Source: Streptomyces sp. SDr-06
GTDB taxonomy: Bacteria; Actinomycetota; Actinomycetes; Streptomycetales; Streptomycetaceae
NCBI RefSeq assembly: GCF_003324565.1
Contig: NZ_QOLA01000002.1
Coordinates: forward strand, 310,001 to 374,000
Length of the DNA: 64,000 nucleotides
Direction of reading: 5' to 3'
Shown: positions 33,865-43,169 of the stretch, in pieces
Layout: every line of letters begins with the position of its first letter
Numbering within the stretch: position 1 is the first letter of the stretch
Position numbers and translations under genes: made by a program
The notes under the pieces: model-generated
Database searches by the model: none
The model's input: the letters and a program-made list of their open reading frames with translations, nothing else
Told to the model about the DNA's origin: nothing

Positions 33865-34887
33865 ATGGCGCGGGCGTACATGACGGAGACGGGCGACGGC
33901 AGCGCGGAGGCTGAGCGCTCCCGGTCCCGGTTCCGGCGCCTGGCCGACCGATGGCGGACCGACCGCGGCATCTGGCGCCGCGGCCTGGTCCTCACGGGCC
34001 TCGCCGTCCTGATCGCCCTCGTGATGCTCCTGCACGCGCGCATCCCCAACTCGGTCGGCAACCTCGGCTCGCTCTCCGAGACCTTCCTGCCCTGGCTCGG
34101 GGTGTTCGTGCCGGTCCTGTTCGGCCTCGCCCTGTGGCGCCGCTCGGCGACCGCGCTCATCGCCCTGCTGCTCCCGGCGATCGTCTGGCTCAACATGTTC
34201 GGCGGGCTCCTCACCGACAAGCAGGGCTCCGGCGGCAACCTGATCGTGGCGACCCACAACGTGAACGCCGAGAACCCCGACCCGGCCGGCACCGCCCGCC
34301 AGGTCGCCGCCTCCGGAGCGCAGGTCCTGGCCCTGGAGGAGGTCCCGGGCGACGAGGTCGAGACGTACAAGAAGGCGCTCGCCGGCTTCTACCCGTACCA
34401 CTCGGTCCAGGGCACGGTCGGCCTGTGGTCCAAGTACCCGCTGAGCGACAGCCGGCCCGTCGACATCAAGATCGGCTGGACGCGGGCGATGCGCTCCACC
34501 GTGAAGACCCCGAGCGGCGACATCGCGGTCTACGTGGCCCACATGCCCTCGGTACGGGTCAAGCTGAACGCGGGGTTCACCGCCAACCAGCGTGACAACA
34601 GCGCCTACACGCTGGGCGAGGCGATCTCCGCGGAGCCCGTCAAGAAGGTCGTCCTCCTCGGCGACCTGAACGGCACGATGAACGACCGCTCCCTGACCAA
34701 CATCACGTCCCAGATGCGCTCCACCCAGGGCGCCGCGGGCAACGGCTTCGGCTTCAGCTGGCCGGCCGGGTTCCCGATGGCCCGCATCGACCAGATCATG
34801 GTCAAGGGCATCGAGCCCAAGTCGTCCTGGACGCTGCCCAAGACGCAGAGCGACCACCTGCCGATCGCGGCGCGCCTGCAGATCTGA
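33865..34887 (+). CDS. Membrane-anchored endonuclease/exonuclease/phosphatase (EEP) protein
   Basis: The 340-residue protein has three membrane segments (about 40-115) followed by an EEP domain: VATHNVNAEN, LALEEVPGDEV (catalytic Glu), LLGDLNGTM (Asp/Asn) and SDHLPIAARL (Asp/His). The catalytic domain would face outside; such proteins are phosphodiesterases or nucleases of unknown substrate. The ATG at 33865 has GTGAGGA 7-8 nt upstream and is preferred to GTG 33838. A TAGGGT -10 lies at 33814-33819. Confidence 0.85.
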   Translation: MARAYMTETGDGSAEAERSRSRFRRLADRWRTDRGIWRRGLVLTGLAVLIALVMLLHARIPNSVGNLGSLSETFLPWLGVFVPVLFGLALWRRSATALIALLLPAIVWLNMFGGLLTDKQGSGGNLIVATHNVNAENPDPAGTARQVAASGAQVLALEEVPGDEVETYKKALAGFYPYHSVQGTVGLWSKYPLSDSRPVDIKIGWTRAMRSTVKTPSGDIAVYVAHMPSVRVKLNAGFTANQRDNSAYTLGEAISAEPVKKVVLLGDLNGTMNDRSLTNITSQMRSTQGAAGNGFGFSWPAGFPMARIDQIMVKGIEPKSSWTLPKTQSDHLPIAARLQI

Positions 34888-34917
34888 GGGCCCGGACGCG
34901 CCCCGGGCCCCGCCGGG

Positions 34918-36678
34918 TCAGCGCCCCAGGCCCTCCTCGCGCCAGCGGTTGGTGATGGGCAGGCGGCGGTCCTTGCCGAAGCCCTTCGCCGAGATCTTCG
35001 TGCCCGGCGGGTACTGGCGGCGCTTGTACTCCGCCGCGTCCACCATCCGCAGCGTCTTCGCCACCAGCTCCGGGTCGTACCCGGCCGCCACGATCGCCTC
35101 CGCGCCCTGGTCCCGGTCGACGTACATCGCCAGGATCGCGTCCAGGACCGGGTAGTCGGGCAGCGAGTCGGTGTCGACCTGGCCCGGTCGGAGCTCGGCG
35201 CTCGGGGGCTTGGTGATGGAGTTCTCCGGGATCGGCGGGGTCTGGCCGCGCTCGGCCGCCGCCCGGTTGCGCCACTCGGCGAGCCGGAACACCGAGGACT
35301 TGTAGACGTCCTTGATCGGCCCGTACGCGCCCACCGAGTCGCCGTACAGCGTCGAATAGCCCACCGCCAGCTCGGACTTGTTGCCCGGCGCGAGGACGAT
35401 GTGGCCCTCCTGGTTGGAGAGCGCCATCAGCATCGTGCCGCGCAGCCGCGACTGGAGGTTCTCCTCGGCGAGCCCGGTCAGGCCGAGCGAGCCCATGTAC
35501 GCGTCGAACATCGGCTCAATGGGCACGGTGCGGAAGTTCAGCCCGGTGCGCCGGGCCAGCTCGGCCGCGTCGCCCCGGGAGTGGTCCGAGGAGTACTTCG
35601 ACGGCATGGACACGCCGTAGACGTTGGCCGCGCCCAGGGCGTCGCAGGCGATGGCGGCCACGAGCGCCGAGTCGATGCCGCCCGACAGGCCGATCACGAC
35701 CGACCGGAAGCCGTTCTTCGCGGCGTACGCGCGCAGGCCCACGACCAGCGCCGAGTAGACCTCCTCGTCGTCGTCCAGGCGCTCGGCGTAGCCTCCGGTC
35801 AACTCCGGCTCGTACGGCGGGACCTGCTCCTCGGAGATCACCACGTGGTCCACCCGCAGGCCGTCGTCGACCACCCCCGAGGGAGCGGGGCCCGCGGCCG
35901 GGAGCTCCAGGTCGAGGACGACCGAGCCCTCGGAGAACTGCGGGGCCCGGGCCACCACTTCGCCGTCCGCGTCGACCACGATGGAGTCGCCGTCGAAGAC
36001 CAGCTCGTCCTGGCCGCCGATGGTCGCGACGTACGCCAGCGTGCAGCCCGCCTCCTGGGCCCGCTTGCGGACGAGGTCGAGCCGGGAGTCGTCCTTGTTC
36101 TGCTCGTACGGCGAGGCGTTGATGGAGATGAGGAGCCCGGCCCCGGCCGAGCGGGTGGCCGGCACCCGGCCGCCGTCCTGCCAGAGGTCCTCGCAGATGG
36201 CGAGGGCCACGTCGATGCCGCGCACCCGCACCACGGGCAGCGTGTCGCCCGGCACGAAGTAGCGGAACTCGTCGAAGACGCCGTAGTTGGGCAGGTGGTG
36301 CTTGGCGAAGGCCAGCGCGACCCGGCCGCCGTGCAGCACCGCCGCCGCGTTCTGCGGGGCACCGGCCGGCTGGCCGAGCCGGGGACTCGCGACCGTGGAG
36401 CGGTCCAGATAGCCGACCACCACGGGGATCTCCCCGAAGCCCTCCGCGTCCAGGCGCGCCGCGAGCGCCGTCAGCGCCTGCCGGGACGCCTCGACGAACG
36501 ACGATCTGAGGGCCAGGTCCTCGACGGGGTAGCCGGTCAGCACCATCTCGGGGAACGCGATGAGATGCGCCCCCTGCTCGGCGGCGTGCCGTGTCCAGTG
36601 CACGATCGCCTCGGCGTTGCCGGAGATGTCCCCGACGGTCGAGTCGATCTGATTCAGGGCGAGACGTAGTTGAGGCAC
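34918..36678 (-). CDS. nadE: Glutamine-dependent NAD+ synthase
   Basis: The 586-residue enzyme makes NAD+ from deamido-NAD+, ATP and glutamine. The N-terminal nitrilase-type glutaminase (1-270) has AFPEMVLTGYP, FAKHHLPNYGVFDE (Lys) and ICEDLW with the nucleophilic Cys near residue 162. The C-terminal synthetase has the PP-loop SGGIDSALVAAI near residue 330. The GTG start lies 6 nt behind a TACACT, so the mRNA is probably leaderless. Confidence 0.95.
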   Translation of the reverse strand: MPQLRLALNQIDSTVGDISGNAEAIVHWTRHAAEQGAHLIAFPEMVLTGYPVEDLALRSSFVEASRQALTALAARLDAEGFGEIPVVVGYLDRSTVASPRLGQPAGAPQNAAAVLHGGRVALAFAKHHLPNYGVFDEFRYFVPGDTLPVVRVRGIDVALAICEDLWQDGGRVPATRSAGAGLLISINASPYEQNKDDSRLDLVRKRAQEAGCTLAYVATIGGQDELVFDGDSIVVDADGEVVARAPQFSEGSVVLDLELPAAGPAPSGVVDDGLRVDHVVISEEQVPPYEPELTGGYAERLDDDEEVYSALVVGLRAYAAKNGFRSVVIGLSGGIDSALVAAIACDALGAANVYGVSMPSKYSSDHSRGDAAELARRTGLNFRTVPIEPMFDAYMGSLGLTGLAEENLQSRLRGTMLMALSNQEGHIVLAPGNKSELAVGYSTLYGDSVGAYGPIKDVYKSSVFRLAEWRNRAAAERGQTPPIPENSITKPPSAELRPGQVDTDSLPDYPVLDAILAMYVDRDQGAEAIVAAGYDPELVAKTLRMVDAAEYKRRQYPPGTKISAKGFGKDRRLPITNRWREEGLGR

Positions 36679-36684
36679 CCGCCC

Positions 36685-36690
36685 AGTGTA
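36685..36690 (-). promoter_or_regulatory. -10 (TACACT) of a leaderless nadE transcript
   Basis: TACACT on the minus strand is followed by 6 nt and the GTG start at 36678. No ribosome site is present. Confidence 0.5.
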
Positions 36691-36756
36691 ATCGTCAATG
36701 CGACGCGATGGGGGGTCATCGGCGCCACGCGGAGCGTCCCGCCGGGAGGCCGGCGG

Positions 36757-37602
36757 TCAGCCGGTGACCGGTCCGCGCCACACCGTCTCGTCGTACCTCA
36801 GCGTCTGCGGGCCGATCTGGAAGTCCACCGTCCGCGAGTCCGGCGGCACCGAGAAGGCGAACCCGCCGGTGGCGCGGTCACCCGGCGACAGGCTGCCCGC
36901 GAACATCGCCGTGGCGTGCGCGTCGTCGTAGATCGCCTCGACCTCGATGCCGTCCGCGCCGCGCACGGTCGGCACCGCCGAGGTGATGTCGATCGACTCG
37001 TCGCCGTCGTTCACGATGGTGACGGTGAACCGGATCGCCCGATTGCCCTTGCGGTGGCCGGAGGCGGACGCGTCCGGCGTGTACGGGGCCGGGCGGGAGA
37101 CGGTGACCTTCACCCCGTCCCGATAGGTGTGCGTCGCCCCGAACGGCTGCGGCTTCGCGGCGGCCGGGCCGCTCGGCGACGGCTTCACCGGGGGCGCCAC
37201 GGGCGACGCGGCCCGCGAGGGCGTCGTCGGTATCGCGCCGTTGCTGCCTCGGGCGGCGTCCTTCACGAACACCACCGTGAGCAGCAGCCCCGCGACGGCG
37301 AGCACGGTCGCCACGGCACCGAGGGCCGTGCCGCCCAGCGCCACCCCCCTGTTGGTCGCCCACCCCTTGCGCGCCCGGGCGTGTCCGACGAGGCCCAGCG
37401 CCACGGCCGCCACTCCCAGCGCGCCCGAGAGCCAGAAGAGGAAGGGCACCAGGCCGAAGGCCACCCCGAGGACGCCGAGGATCAGCGAGGCGGCACCGGC
37501 ACCGTTGCGGGCCCGCCCGGCCGGGGGCGGCGGCGACGCCGGACGGCCGGGCAAAACGGGCCCCGACTGCGGCTGGCCGGGGGAGTTGACGGGCACGGTC
37601 AT
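36757..37602 (-). CDS. DUF4190/DUF4352-like membrane-anchored protein
   Basis: The 281-residue protein has a Pro-rich N-terminus and two membrane helices in a DUF4190-like arrangement (GAGAASLILGVLGVAFGL... and GVALGGTALGAVATVLAV). A Ser/Pro/Ala-rich linker follows, then an extracellular Ig-like domain of the DUF4352 type (GVKVTVSRPAPY...RFTVTIVNDGDESIDITSA). No enzymatic signature is seen. AAGGACT lies before the ATG at 37602. It is divergent from the APC permease gene. Confidence 0.8.
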   Translation of the reverse strand: MTVPVNSPGQPQSGPVLPGRPASPPPPAGRARNGAGAASLILGVLGVAFGLVPFLFWLSGALGVAAVALGLVGHARARKGWATNRGVALGGTALGAVATVLAVAGLLLTVVFVKDAARGSNGAIPTTPSRAASPVAPPVKPSPSGPAAAKPQPFGATHTYRDGVKVTVSRPAPYTPDASASGHRKGNRAIRFTVTIVNDGDESIDITSAVPTVRGADGIEVEAIYDDAHATAMFAGSLSPGDRATGGFAFSVPPDSRTVDFQIGPQTLRYDETVWRGPVTG

Positions 37603-37686
37603 GGGGGAGTCCTTCGGTGATCCATTTTTTCCGCCCACCCTACGGCCCGACATGCGGGAGACGGCCGCCGCGCCGATCATGGGCGC

Positions 37687-39120
37687 ATGACGACCACGGA
37701 CGCCTCCGATGAAGAACTCGTCGCGGACGAAGGGACGAAACGGCAGTACGTCTCCTGGGTGACCCTCGGCCTGATGACGACGGCATCCGTCGCCAGCCTG
37801 CGCCCCTCGCCGTCCATGGCCATCTACGGCCTCGCCGCGGTCTTCCTCTACCTGCTGCCCGCCGTCGTCTTCCTGCTCCCCACCGCCCTGGTCGGCGCCG
37901 AGCTGGCCTCCGGCTGGACCGGCGGCATCTACCGCTGGGTGAGCGAGGCGCTCGGCAAACCGCTCGGGTTCCTCGCGGTCTGGTGCCAGTTCGCCATGAC
38001 GATCGCCTACTACCCGAGCCTGCTCGCCTACGTCGCCTCGACCTTCGCCTACGTCATCAACCCGAGGCTGGCCGAGAACGGCCTCTACGTCGCCGTCGTC
38101 ATCGTCGTCATCTACTGGACCGGCGTCTGGATCTCCTCGCGCGGCACCAGGACCGTCGCCGGACTCAGCTCGCTCGGGCTCGTCATCGGCACGCTCGTGC
38201 CCGGGGTGCTGCTCGTCGCCCTCGGCATCGTCTTCCTCGGGCAGGGCAACCCGTCACAGGCGCCGATGAGCGCCTCGCACTGGCTGCCGCCGTGGACCGG
38301 GCTCGCCAGTCTGGTCCTGATCGTCAACAACTTCCTGTCGTACGCGGGCATGGAGATGAACGGCGTCCACGTGTCCTCGCTGCGCCACCCCAAGCGCGAG
38401 TACCCGAAGTCGATGTTCCTGGCCACCGGCCTGGTCCTGCTGATCTTCATCCTTCCGGCCCTGGCCATCTCCTGGGTCATGCCGTCGTCGGAGCTGAGCC
38501 TCACGGCCGGTCTGATGCAGGCGTTCCAGGCCTTCTTCGACCACTTCCACATCGGCTGGATGACCAAGGTCGTCGGCGTGATGCTGGTGGCCGCCGCGCT
38601 CGGCGGCATGCTGACCTGGCTCGCGGGACCGGCCAAGGGACTGGTGCTCCTGTCGCGTCAGGAGGGCTATCTCCCGCCGGTCCTCCAGCGGTTGAACAAG
38701 TACGGCACCCCGCGCAACATCATGGTCGCGCAGGGCGTCATCACCACCCTGATCGGCATCCTGTACGCGTTCAGCGACGACGTGTCGAGCGCGTACTGGA
38801 TGTTCTCCGTCATCACCGTGCAGATCTACCTCATCGCCTACCTGCTGATGTTCGTGGCGGTGGTCCGCCTGCGCAGGACGCGGCCCGAAGTGGAGCGCGG
38901 CTTCCGGGTGCCCGCGGTCGCCTGGGTCGCGGGCATCGGCTTCGTGGCGTCGGTGGCCGCGCTGTGCATCGGGTTCGTGCCGCCCGACCAGTTCGGCAAC
39001 CAGCCGCTCTGGCGTTATCTGCTGATCGTCGGCGGCGGGCTGCTCGCCCTCGGCATCCTCGCGCCGGTCGCCCTGCTGACCTTCCGCAAGCCGGGGTGGG
39101 TGCATCCGGACCACCGGTGA
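37687..39120 (+). CDS. APC-superfamily amino acid permease (glutamate:GABA antiporter-like)
   Basis: The 477-residue protein has 12 predicted membrane segments. It begins YVSWVTLGLMTTASVASLRPSPSMAIYG, an APC helix-1 region, and has ELASGWTGGIYRWVSEALG and NNFLSYAGMEMNGVH. The overall pattern resembles GadC-like antiporters and related amino acid or amine exchangers. The substrate cannot be told from sequence. It may cotranscribe with the DUF998 gene 32 bp downstream, although that gene has its own possible -10. Confidence 0.88.
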   Translation: MTTTDASDEELVADEGTKRQYVSWVTLGLMTTASVASLRPSPSMAIYGLAAVFLYLLPAVVFLLPTALVGAELASGWTGGIYRWVSEALGKPLGFLAVWCQFAMTIAYYPSLLAYVASTFAYVINPRLAENGLYVAVVIVVIYWTGVWISSRGTRTVAGLSSLGLVIGTLVPGVLLVALGIVFLGQGNPSQAPMSASHWLPPWTGLASLVLIVNNFLSYAGMEMNGVHVSSLRHPKREYPKSMFLATGLVLLIFILPALAISWVMPSSELSLTAGLMQAFQAFFDHFHIGWMTKVVGVMLVAAALGGMLTWLAGPAKGLVLLSRQEGYLPPVLQRLNKYGTPRNIMVAQGVITTLIGILYAFSDDVSSAYWMFSVITVQIYLIAYLLMFVAVVRLRRTRPEVERGFRVPAVAWVAGIGFVASVAALCIGFVPPDQFGNQPLWRYLLIVGGGLLALGILAPVALLTFRKPGWVHPDHR

Positions 39121-39152
39121 ACCGCGGCCACCCCCGTAACATTGGCCCCACT

Positions 39153-39833
39153 ATGTCCCGCAGTGGTGTGCGCCCCCGGCCCGTTGCCGTCCTGCTCGCG
39201 CTGGGCGCCCTCGCCTACACGGCCTGGGTCCTGGAACTCGTCTTCCAGACCGGACTCGACCCCATCCAGGCGTACGTCAGTGAACTCGCCGCGGCCGACC
39301 AGCCGCTCGGCGGACTCTTCCGCGCCACCGACCTGACCGCGGGGCTCCTGGTCCTGGCCGCCGCCGTGTGCGCGCTCTGGCGCTGCGACCGGCGGCGCTG
39401 GTCCCTGGCGGGCTGGTCGGGCCTCGCGCTCTTCGGCGCCGCCACGGCGGTCGACTCGCGCCTCCCGCTGAGCTGCGCCCCCACCGCCGACCCGGTCTGC
39501 GCGGCCCGCGAGACGGCGGGCCTGGTCCCGGCCACGCACACCGCCCACGCGGTGAGCAGCAGCCTCGCGATGGTGGGCGCGCTGGTGGGCGTCGTCGCCC
39601 TGACCGTCGCGGCCCGCCGCTACGGCTGGTGGCCGCCGCTCGCCGCCCTCCCCGGCACGGTGCTGGCCGCCCTGGAACTCCTCGCCACCGCCTGGACGTT
39701 GACCTCGGTGGCCGCCTTCCAGGCGGGCCGGGGCACCTGGGCGCTCGGCGCGGGCCAGCGGCTCCAGGTGCTGCTGGTGGCGGTGTGGCTGGGGGTGCTG
39801 GCGGTGTGCGTGGCGCGGGAGAGGCGGGCATGA
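39153..39833 (+). CDS. DUF998-family membrane protein
   Basis: The 226-residue protein has six predicted membrane segments with the DUF998 opening pattern (ALGALAYTAWVLELVFQTGLDPIQAYVSELAA). A Cys-containing extracellular loop (LPLSCAPTADPVCAARE) could form a disulfide. TAACAT lies 10 nt upstream of the ATG. Its TGA overlaps the next ATG as ATGA, so it is coupled to the hydrolase. Function unknown. Confidence 0.85.
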   Translation: MSRSGVRPRPVAVLLALGALAYTAWVLELVFQTGLDPIQAYVSELAAADQPLGGLFRATDLTAGLLVLAAAVCALWRCDRRRWSLAGWSGLALFGAATAVDSRLPLSCAPTADPVCAARETAGLVPATHTAHAVSSSLAMVGALVGVVALTVAARRYGWWPPLAALPGTVLAALELLATAWTLTSVAAFQAGRGTWALGAGQRLQVLLVAVWLGVLAVCVARERRA

Positions 39834-40663
39834 GGTTTCTGCGGGTGGCCGGGGTCGCGCACCACGTGGTGGTCGAGGGGTCCGGGCCGGTGGTGGTGCT
39901 CAGCGCGGGTCTCGGCATGAGCTGGTTCGACTGGGACCCGGTGGTGGCGCTGCTGGCCCCGGACCACACGGTCGTACGGTTCGACCGGCCCGGGCACGGC
40001 CTGTCCGCACCGGCCGTCGCGGCGCCGACCGCCGCGGGGGAGGCCCACCGCATCGCGGGGCTCCTCGACGCGCTGGGTCTGACGGGGGCGGTGACGGTGG
40101 TCGGCCACTCCATCGCCGGGTTCCACGCGGAGGCCTTCGCGCGGCTGTACCCGGACCGTACGGCGGGGCTCGTCCTGGTCGACTCCAGCGTCGAGGAGCG
40201 CGCGCGTCCTCCTGCCGCCCCGGGGCCGCGGCTCGCCCTCGCACGGGCGGTCGGGGCGGGGCTGTGCGCCGCGGGCGCCCCCGCCGCGCTGGGCCCCGCG
40301 GCCCGCCGCGCCCTGGTGCGCGCCGGCCGCACCGGTGGCGGCGATCCGGCGCCGCGCGATCTCGTACGCCGCTGCTACCGCACTTCGCGGGTGCTGCGCG
40401 GCTTGGTCCTGGAGAACGCGTGCTACGCGGCGGTGGCGGCGGAACTGCTCTGCCTCCGCCGGGAGTTCGGGCTGCCCCGGGTGCCGGTGACCGTGCTGGC
40501 GGGTGGTGCGGGGGGTGCGGCCTGGGTGCGCCGCCAGCGCGCCCTGGCGGCGGCCCTGTCCGCGGACTTCCAACTGGCGGTTGGCGTTGGGCACTTGGTG
40601 ATGCTGGACAGCGCGGAGTCGGTCGCGCGGGCGGTGACTTCCCCCACCCCGCCCCTCCCCTAG
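39830..40663 (+). CDS. Alpha/beta hydrolase
   Basis: The 277-residue protein has the hydrolase core: VVVLSAGLGMSWFDWD (oxyanion region), VRFDRPGHGLS, the nucleophile elbow GHSIAG (Ser), an acid in a late strand, and VGVGHLVMLDSAESV with the catalytic His. Substrate is unknown; the cap region is Ala/Arg-rich. Its ATG overlaps the DUF998 stop. Confidence 0.88.
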   Translation: MRFLRVAGVAHHVVVEGSGPVVVLSAGLGMSWFDWDPVVALLAPDHTVVRFDRPGHGLSAPAVAAPTAAGEAHRIAGLLDALGLTGAVTVVGHSIAGFHAEAFARLYPDRTAGLVLVDSSVEERARPPAAPGPRLALARAVGAGLCAAGAPAALGPAARRALVRAGRTGGGDPAPRDLVRRCYRTSRVLRGLVLENACYAAVAAELLCLRREFGLPRVPVTVLAGGAGGAAWVRRQRALAAALSADFQLAVGVGHLVMLDSAESVARAVTSPTPPLP

Positions 40664-40683
40664 ACCCTCCGGGGGCGAAAGTG

Positions 40684-40787
40684 CCCCTGGGGCTCCGCCC
40701 CAGACCCCGTATCGCGCCTGAACGGCGCTCGTCCTCAATCTCCCCCAAGGCCTTAAGGGCCAGGGGGGACCCCCATGACGGGCTGAG
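40684..40787. repeat. Dispersed intergenic repeat A, copy 2
   Basis: About 104 bp closely matching 14951-15053, including the CTGGGGC/GCCCCAG hairpin and the terminal ATGACGGGCTGAG. It starts 20 bp after the hydrolase stop in the 410-bp gap before the convergent protease gene. Confidence 0.8.
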
Positions 40788-40819
40788 ATGCCCCCTGGCC
40801 ACCCCGCGAGGACCAGAGC

Positions 40820-40938
40820 ACGGCCCGCGGGCGCAGGCGGGCAGGGGCAACCCCCTAGGGGGCGCGGGGCTGTGACATTGTGCGGCTCCGCCGCGTGGGC
40901 GCGAGCAGCCGCGTACGGCCCGCGGGCGCAGGCGGGCA
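40820..40938. repeat. Local 24-bp direct repeat flanking a further dispersed repeat
   Basis: The same 24-bp word (starts ACGGCCCGCGGGCGCAGGCG) occurs at 40820-40843 and 40915-40938. Between them lies GGGGCGCGGGGCTGTGACAT and following bases, another word familiar from Streptomyces intergenic DNA. No coding potential is evident. Confidence 0.65.
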
Positions 40939-41000
40939 AAGGTGGCCCCCAGGCGCACTGTCACCCCCGGAGGGTCTGGGGAAGGGGCGGGGTGGGGAGT

Positions 41001-41051
41001 GAAAAGGCCCCGCCCCCACCCCGCGGTGGACCGCGGGGCAGAGGCGGGGCC
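41001..41051 (-). terminator. Strong nested-stem terminator of the S53 protease gene
   Basis: An outer stem GGCCCCGCC (41006-41014) with GGCGGGGCC (41043-41051) encloses an inner stem CCCCGCGGT (41019-41027) with ACCGCGGGG (41030-41038). On the minus strand it is followed by TTTTC (41005-41001). It lies 22 bp past the protease stop. Confidence 0.85.
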
Positions 41052-41073
41052 GGGGCGACCCCGGTTCAGGGGG

Positions 41074-43032
41074 TCAGCGGCGGAACGGGAAGCCGTACGA
41101 CGCCACGTAACCCGGCGCGGGCGAACCCACACCCGTCACGTCGTCGTACCCCTTCGTCGCGGCCAGCGAACTGTCCTTGCCGAGCGAGCGCACGGACGTC
41201 AGCAGACCACCCGACGCGTCCACGCCGTTGGCGAAGTCGACACGGGCCACCGCGAGGTCACGGTGCGCACCCAGCGGGTGGTCCGTCACGTCGTGGTACA
41301 GCGGCGAGTCGAACCGGGCGTAGATGCCCGGGTTCGCGAACCCGATCGGGAAGTGGCGCGCCTGCTGGGCGAGCGCCTGCACGCCCGCGATGACCGGCGC
41401 GGCCAGCGAGGTGCCGCCGATGCGGTACTCGTCGTACTTCACCGACCCGTCGGGCCACGACTGCGTCTGGCCCACCAGGAAACCGGTGTTGGGGTCGGCC
41501 ACGGCCGCGATGTCCGGAACCGTACGCATCCGGGCCGCGCCGTTCGCCTTCGCCAGCGAGTCCGGCACGATGCCGCGCTGGTAGAACGGCTGCTTCACGG
41601 TGGAGCTGGTGCCGCCGCCCGCGCCGCTGGTGTAGGCGCCGGGGAAGTTGGTCCAGCTCTTGCCGTCCGCGGACAGCGACGCCTTCTCGGTGCCCCAGCC
41701 CGTCTCGAACTGGTACTTGTCGTTCTTGCCGACCGCCAGCGAGGTGCCGCCGACCGCCGTCACCCACGCCGAGTTGGCGGGAGTGTCGACCTGCTTCTTG
41801 CCGGTGTTGGCGACCTCGTCGCCGTTGTCGCCGGAGGAGAAGTAGAAGCCGATGCCCTCGATCGCGCCGAGCTTGAACGTCTGGTCGTACGCGGCCGCGA
41901 TGTCCGGGGTCTCGTTGGCCTCGACGTCGCCCCACGAGTTGGAGACGATGTCGGCCAGACGCTGGTCGACGACCTTGTTGAGGGCGTCGAGCAGATCCGG
42001 GTCGTTGCAGGACGCGGCACCCACGTACGTGATGTTCGCGTCGGGCGCGAGCGCGTGCACGGCCTCGACGTCCAGGGACTCCTCGCCGTACCAACCGGAC
42101 GCCTTGCAGTCGGCCACGCTGTTGTAGGCCGCCGGAAGGACCTCGGTGTACTGGCCCTTCTTGTAGGCCGCGTCACCGTTGCGCTTGGCGTAGTTCGAGG
42201 CGTCCGCCGCCATGGTCGGCGAGGCGTACGCGTCGGTGATCGCGACGGTCACGCCCTTGCCGGTGTACTTGCCCGCGCCGTACGCGGCCCGCAGCTGCTT
42301 GCCGGTGTAACCGTGCACGGCGTACGGAACCTTGGTGCCGTACGCGTCCGGCAGCGTCTTGGCGATGTTCTGGCCGAAGTACGACGAGGACGGGCCGGAG
42401 TTGCGGAAGCCCGCGCCCGGACCCGGAAGGGTGTCCTGGTGCGTCGACTGGTGCGGCGCGTTGTCCAGGCCCGCGACCGTCAGGACGGCCCCCGCGAGGG
42501 CGTTCGGCGCCGACGCGACCTTGGACGGGGCGTGGTACGTGCGGCCGTCCTTGCGGTAGTCGCGCAGCTGCGTGGCGAACGCCTTCTGCGCGGCCGCGAC
42601 ATCGCCGGACACCGCGATGTAGTGCTGGGTGGAGCCCGTGATGGTCAGTCCGGACGACTTCAGCCACTGGGTGACCGCGTCGATCTGCTCCTGGGTCGCG
42701 CCGAAGCGCTGCTGCGCCTCTGCGGCGCTCAGGTACTTGCCGTATGTCTTCGACTGCGGGTCGGACACGGCCGCGGCGTACGCGTCGAGGCCCTTCGCGT
42801 CCCGACCGGCGAGGTACACCCGGGCGTTGACCTTCGCGGATGCGGCCGTCGCACCCTGGTCGGCGGAGCCGGTGGCCCAGACGGGCTGGGTGCCCGCGAG
42901 GGCCGCCCGTCCGCTGGGGACCGGGTCGGCCGCCTGGGCGGACGGTATGCCGAGGGCGAGCGCGCCGGCGAGCAGTGGCAGTGTCGCTGCCATGCTCACA
43001 CCGGCGCGCCGCCTGGCGCGGCTTGTTCTCAT
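41074..43032 (-). CDS. Secreted S53 (sedolisin/kumamolisin-type) serine-carboxyl protease
   Basis: The 652-residue precursor has a signal peptide (MRTSRARRRAGVSMAATLPLL... to about residue 36). A pro-kumamolisin activation domain follows (about 50-200, including AAEAQQRFGATQEQIDAVTQWL). The catalytic domain then carries YGEESLDVEAVHALAP with the Glu/Asp pair, SNSWGDVE (oxyanion Asp) and GGTSLAAPVIAG with the nucleophilic Ser. A calcium-type loop occurs near the end. It is an extracellular endopeptidase, usually active at acid pH. The ATG at 43032 has AGGGGG 5-10 nt upstream. Confidence 0.93.
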   Translation of the reverse strand: MRTSRARRRAGVSMAATLPLLAGALALGIPSAQAADPVPSGRAALAGTQPVWATGSADQGATAASAKVNARVYLAGRDAKGLDAYAAAVSDPQSKTYGKYLSAAEAQQRFGATQEQIDAVTQWLKSSGLTITGSTQHYIAVSGDVAAAQKAFATQLRDYRKDGRTYHAPSKVASAPNALAGAVLTVAGLDNAPHQSTHQDTLPGPGAGFRNSGPSSSYFGQNIAKTLPDAYGTKVPYAVHGYTGKQLRAAYGAGKYTGKGVTVAITDAYASPTMAADASNYAKRNGDAAYKKGQYTEVLPAAYNSVADCKASGWYGEESLDVEAVHALAPDANITYVGAASCNDPDLLDALNKVVDQRLADIVSNSWGDVEANETPDIAAAYDQTFKLGAIEGIGFYFSSGDNGDEVANTGKKQVDTPANSAWVTAVGGTSLAVGKNDKYQFETGWGTEKASLSADGKSWTNFPGAYTSGAGGGTSSTVKQPFYQRGIVPDSLAKANGAARMRTVPDIAAVADPNTGFLVGQTQSWPDGSVKYDEYRIGGTSLAAPVIAGVQALAQQARHFPIGFANPGIYARFDSPLYHDVTDHPLGAHRDLAVARVDFANGVDASGGLLTSVRSLGKDSSLAATKGYDDVTGVGSPAPGYVASYGFPFRR

Positions 43033-43169
43033 GTAACCCCCTGCGTGAGGTCTTCGCATGCTGTACAAGCGCTGTCTGATGCGCGCATGTAATGCGTCAC
43101 TCTTGTCAGGAACAGTTCATGCGGGGGGCATGTGATCACCAAGAAACGCCAAAGAGCGTTTACCGATGG

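Noticed and set aside
40820..40938. CRISPR array from the repeated 24-mer
   Set aside because: There are only two copies, with a longer internal segment that is itself a dispersed repeat.
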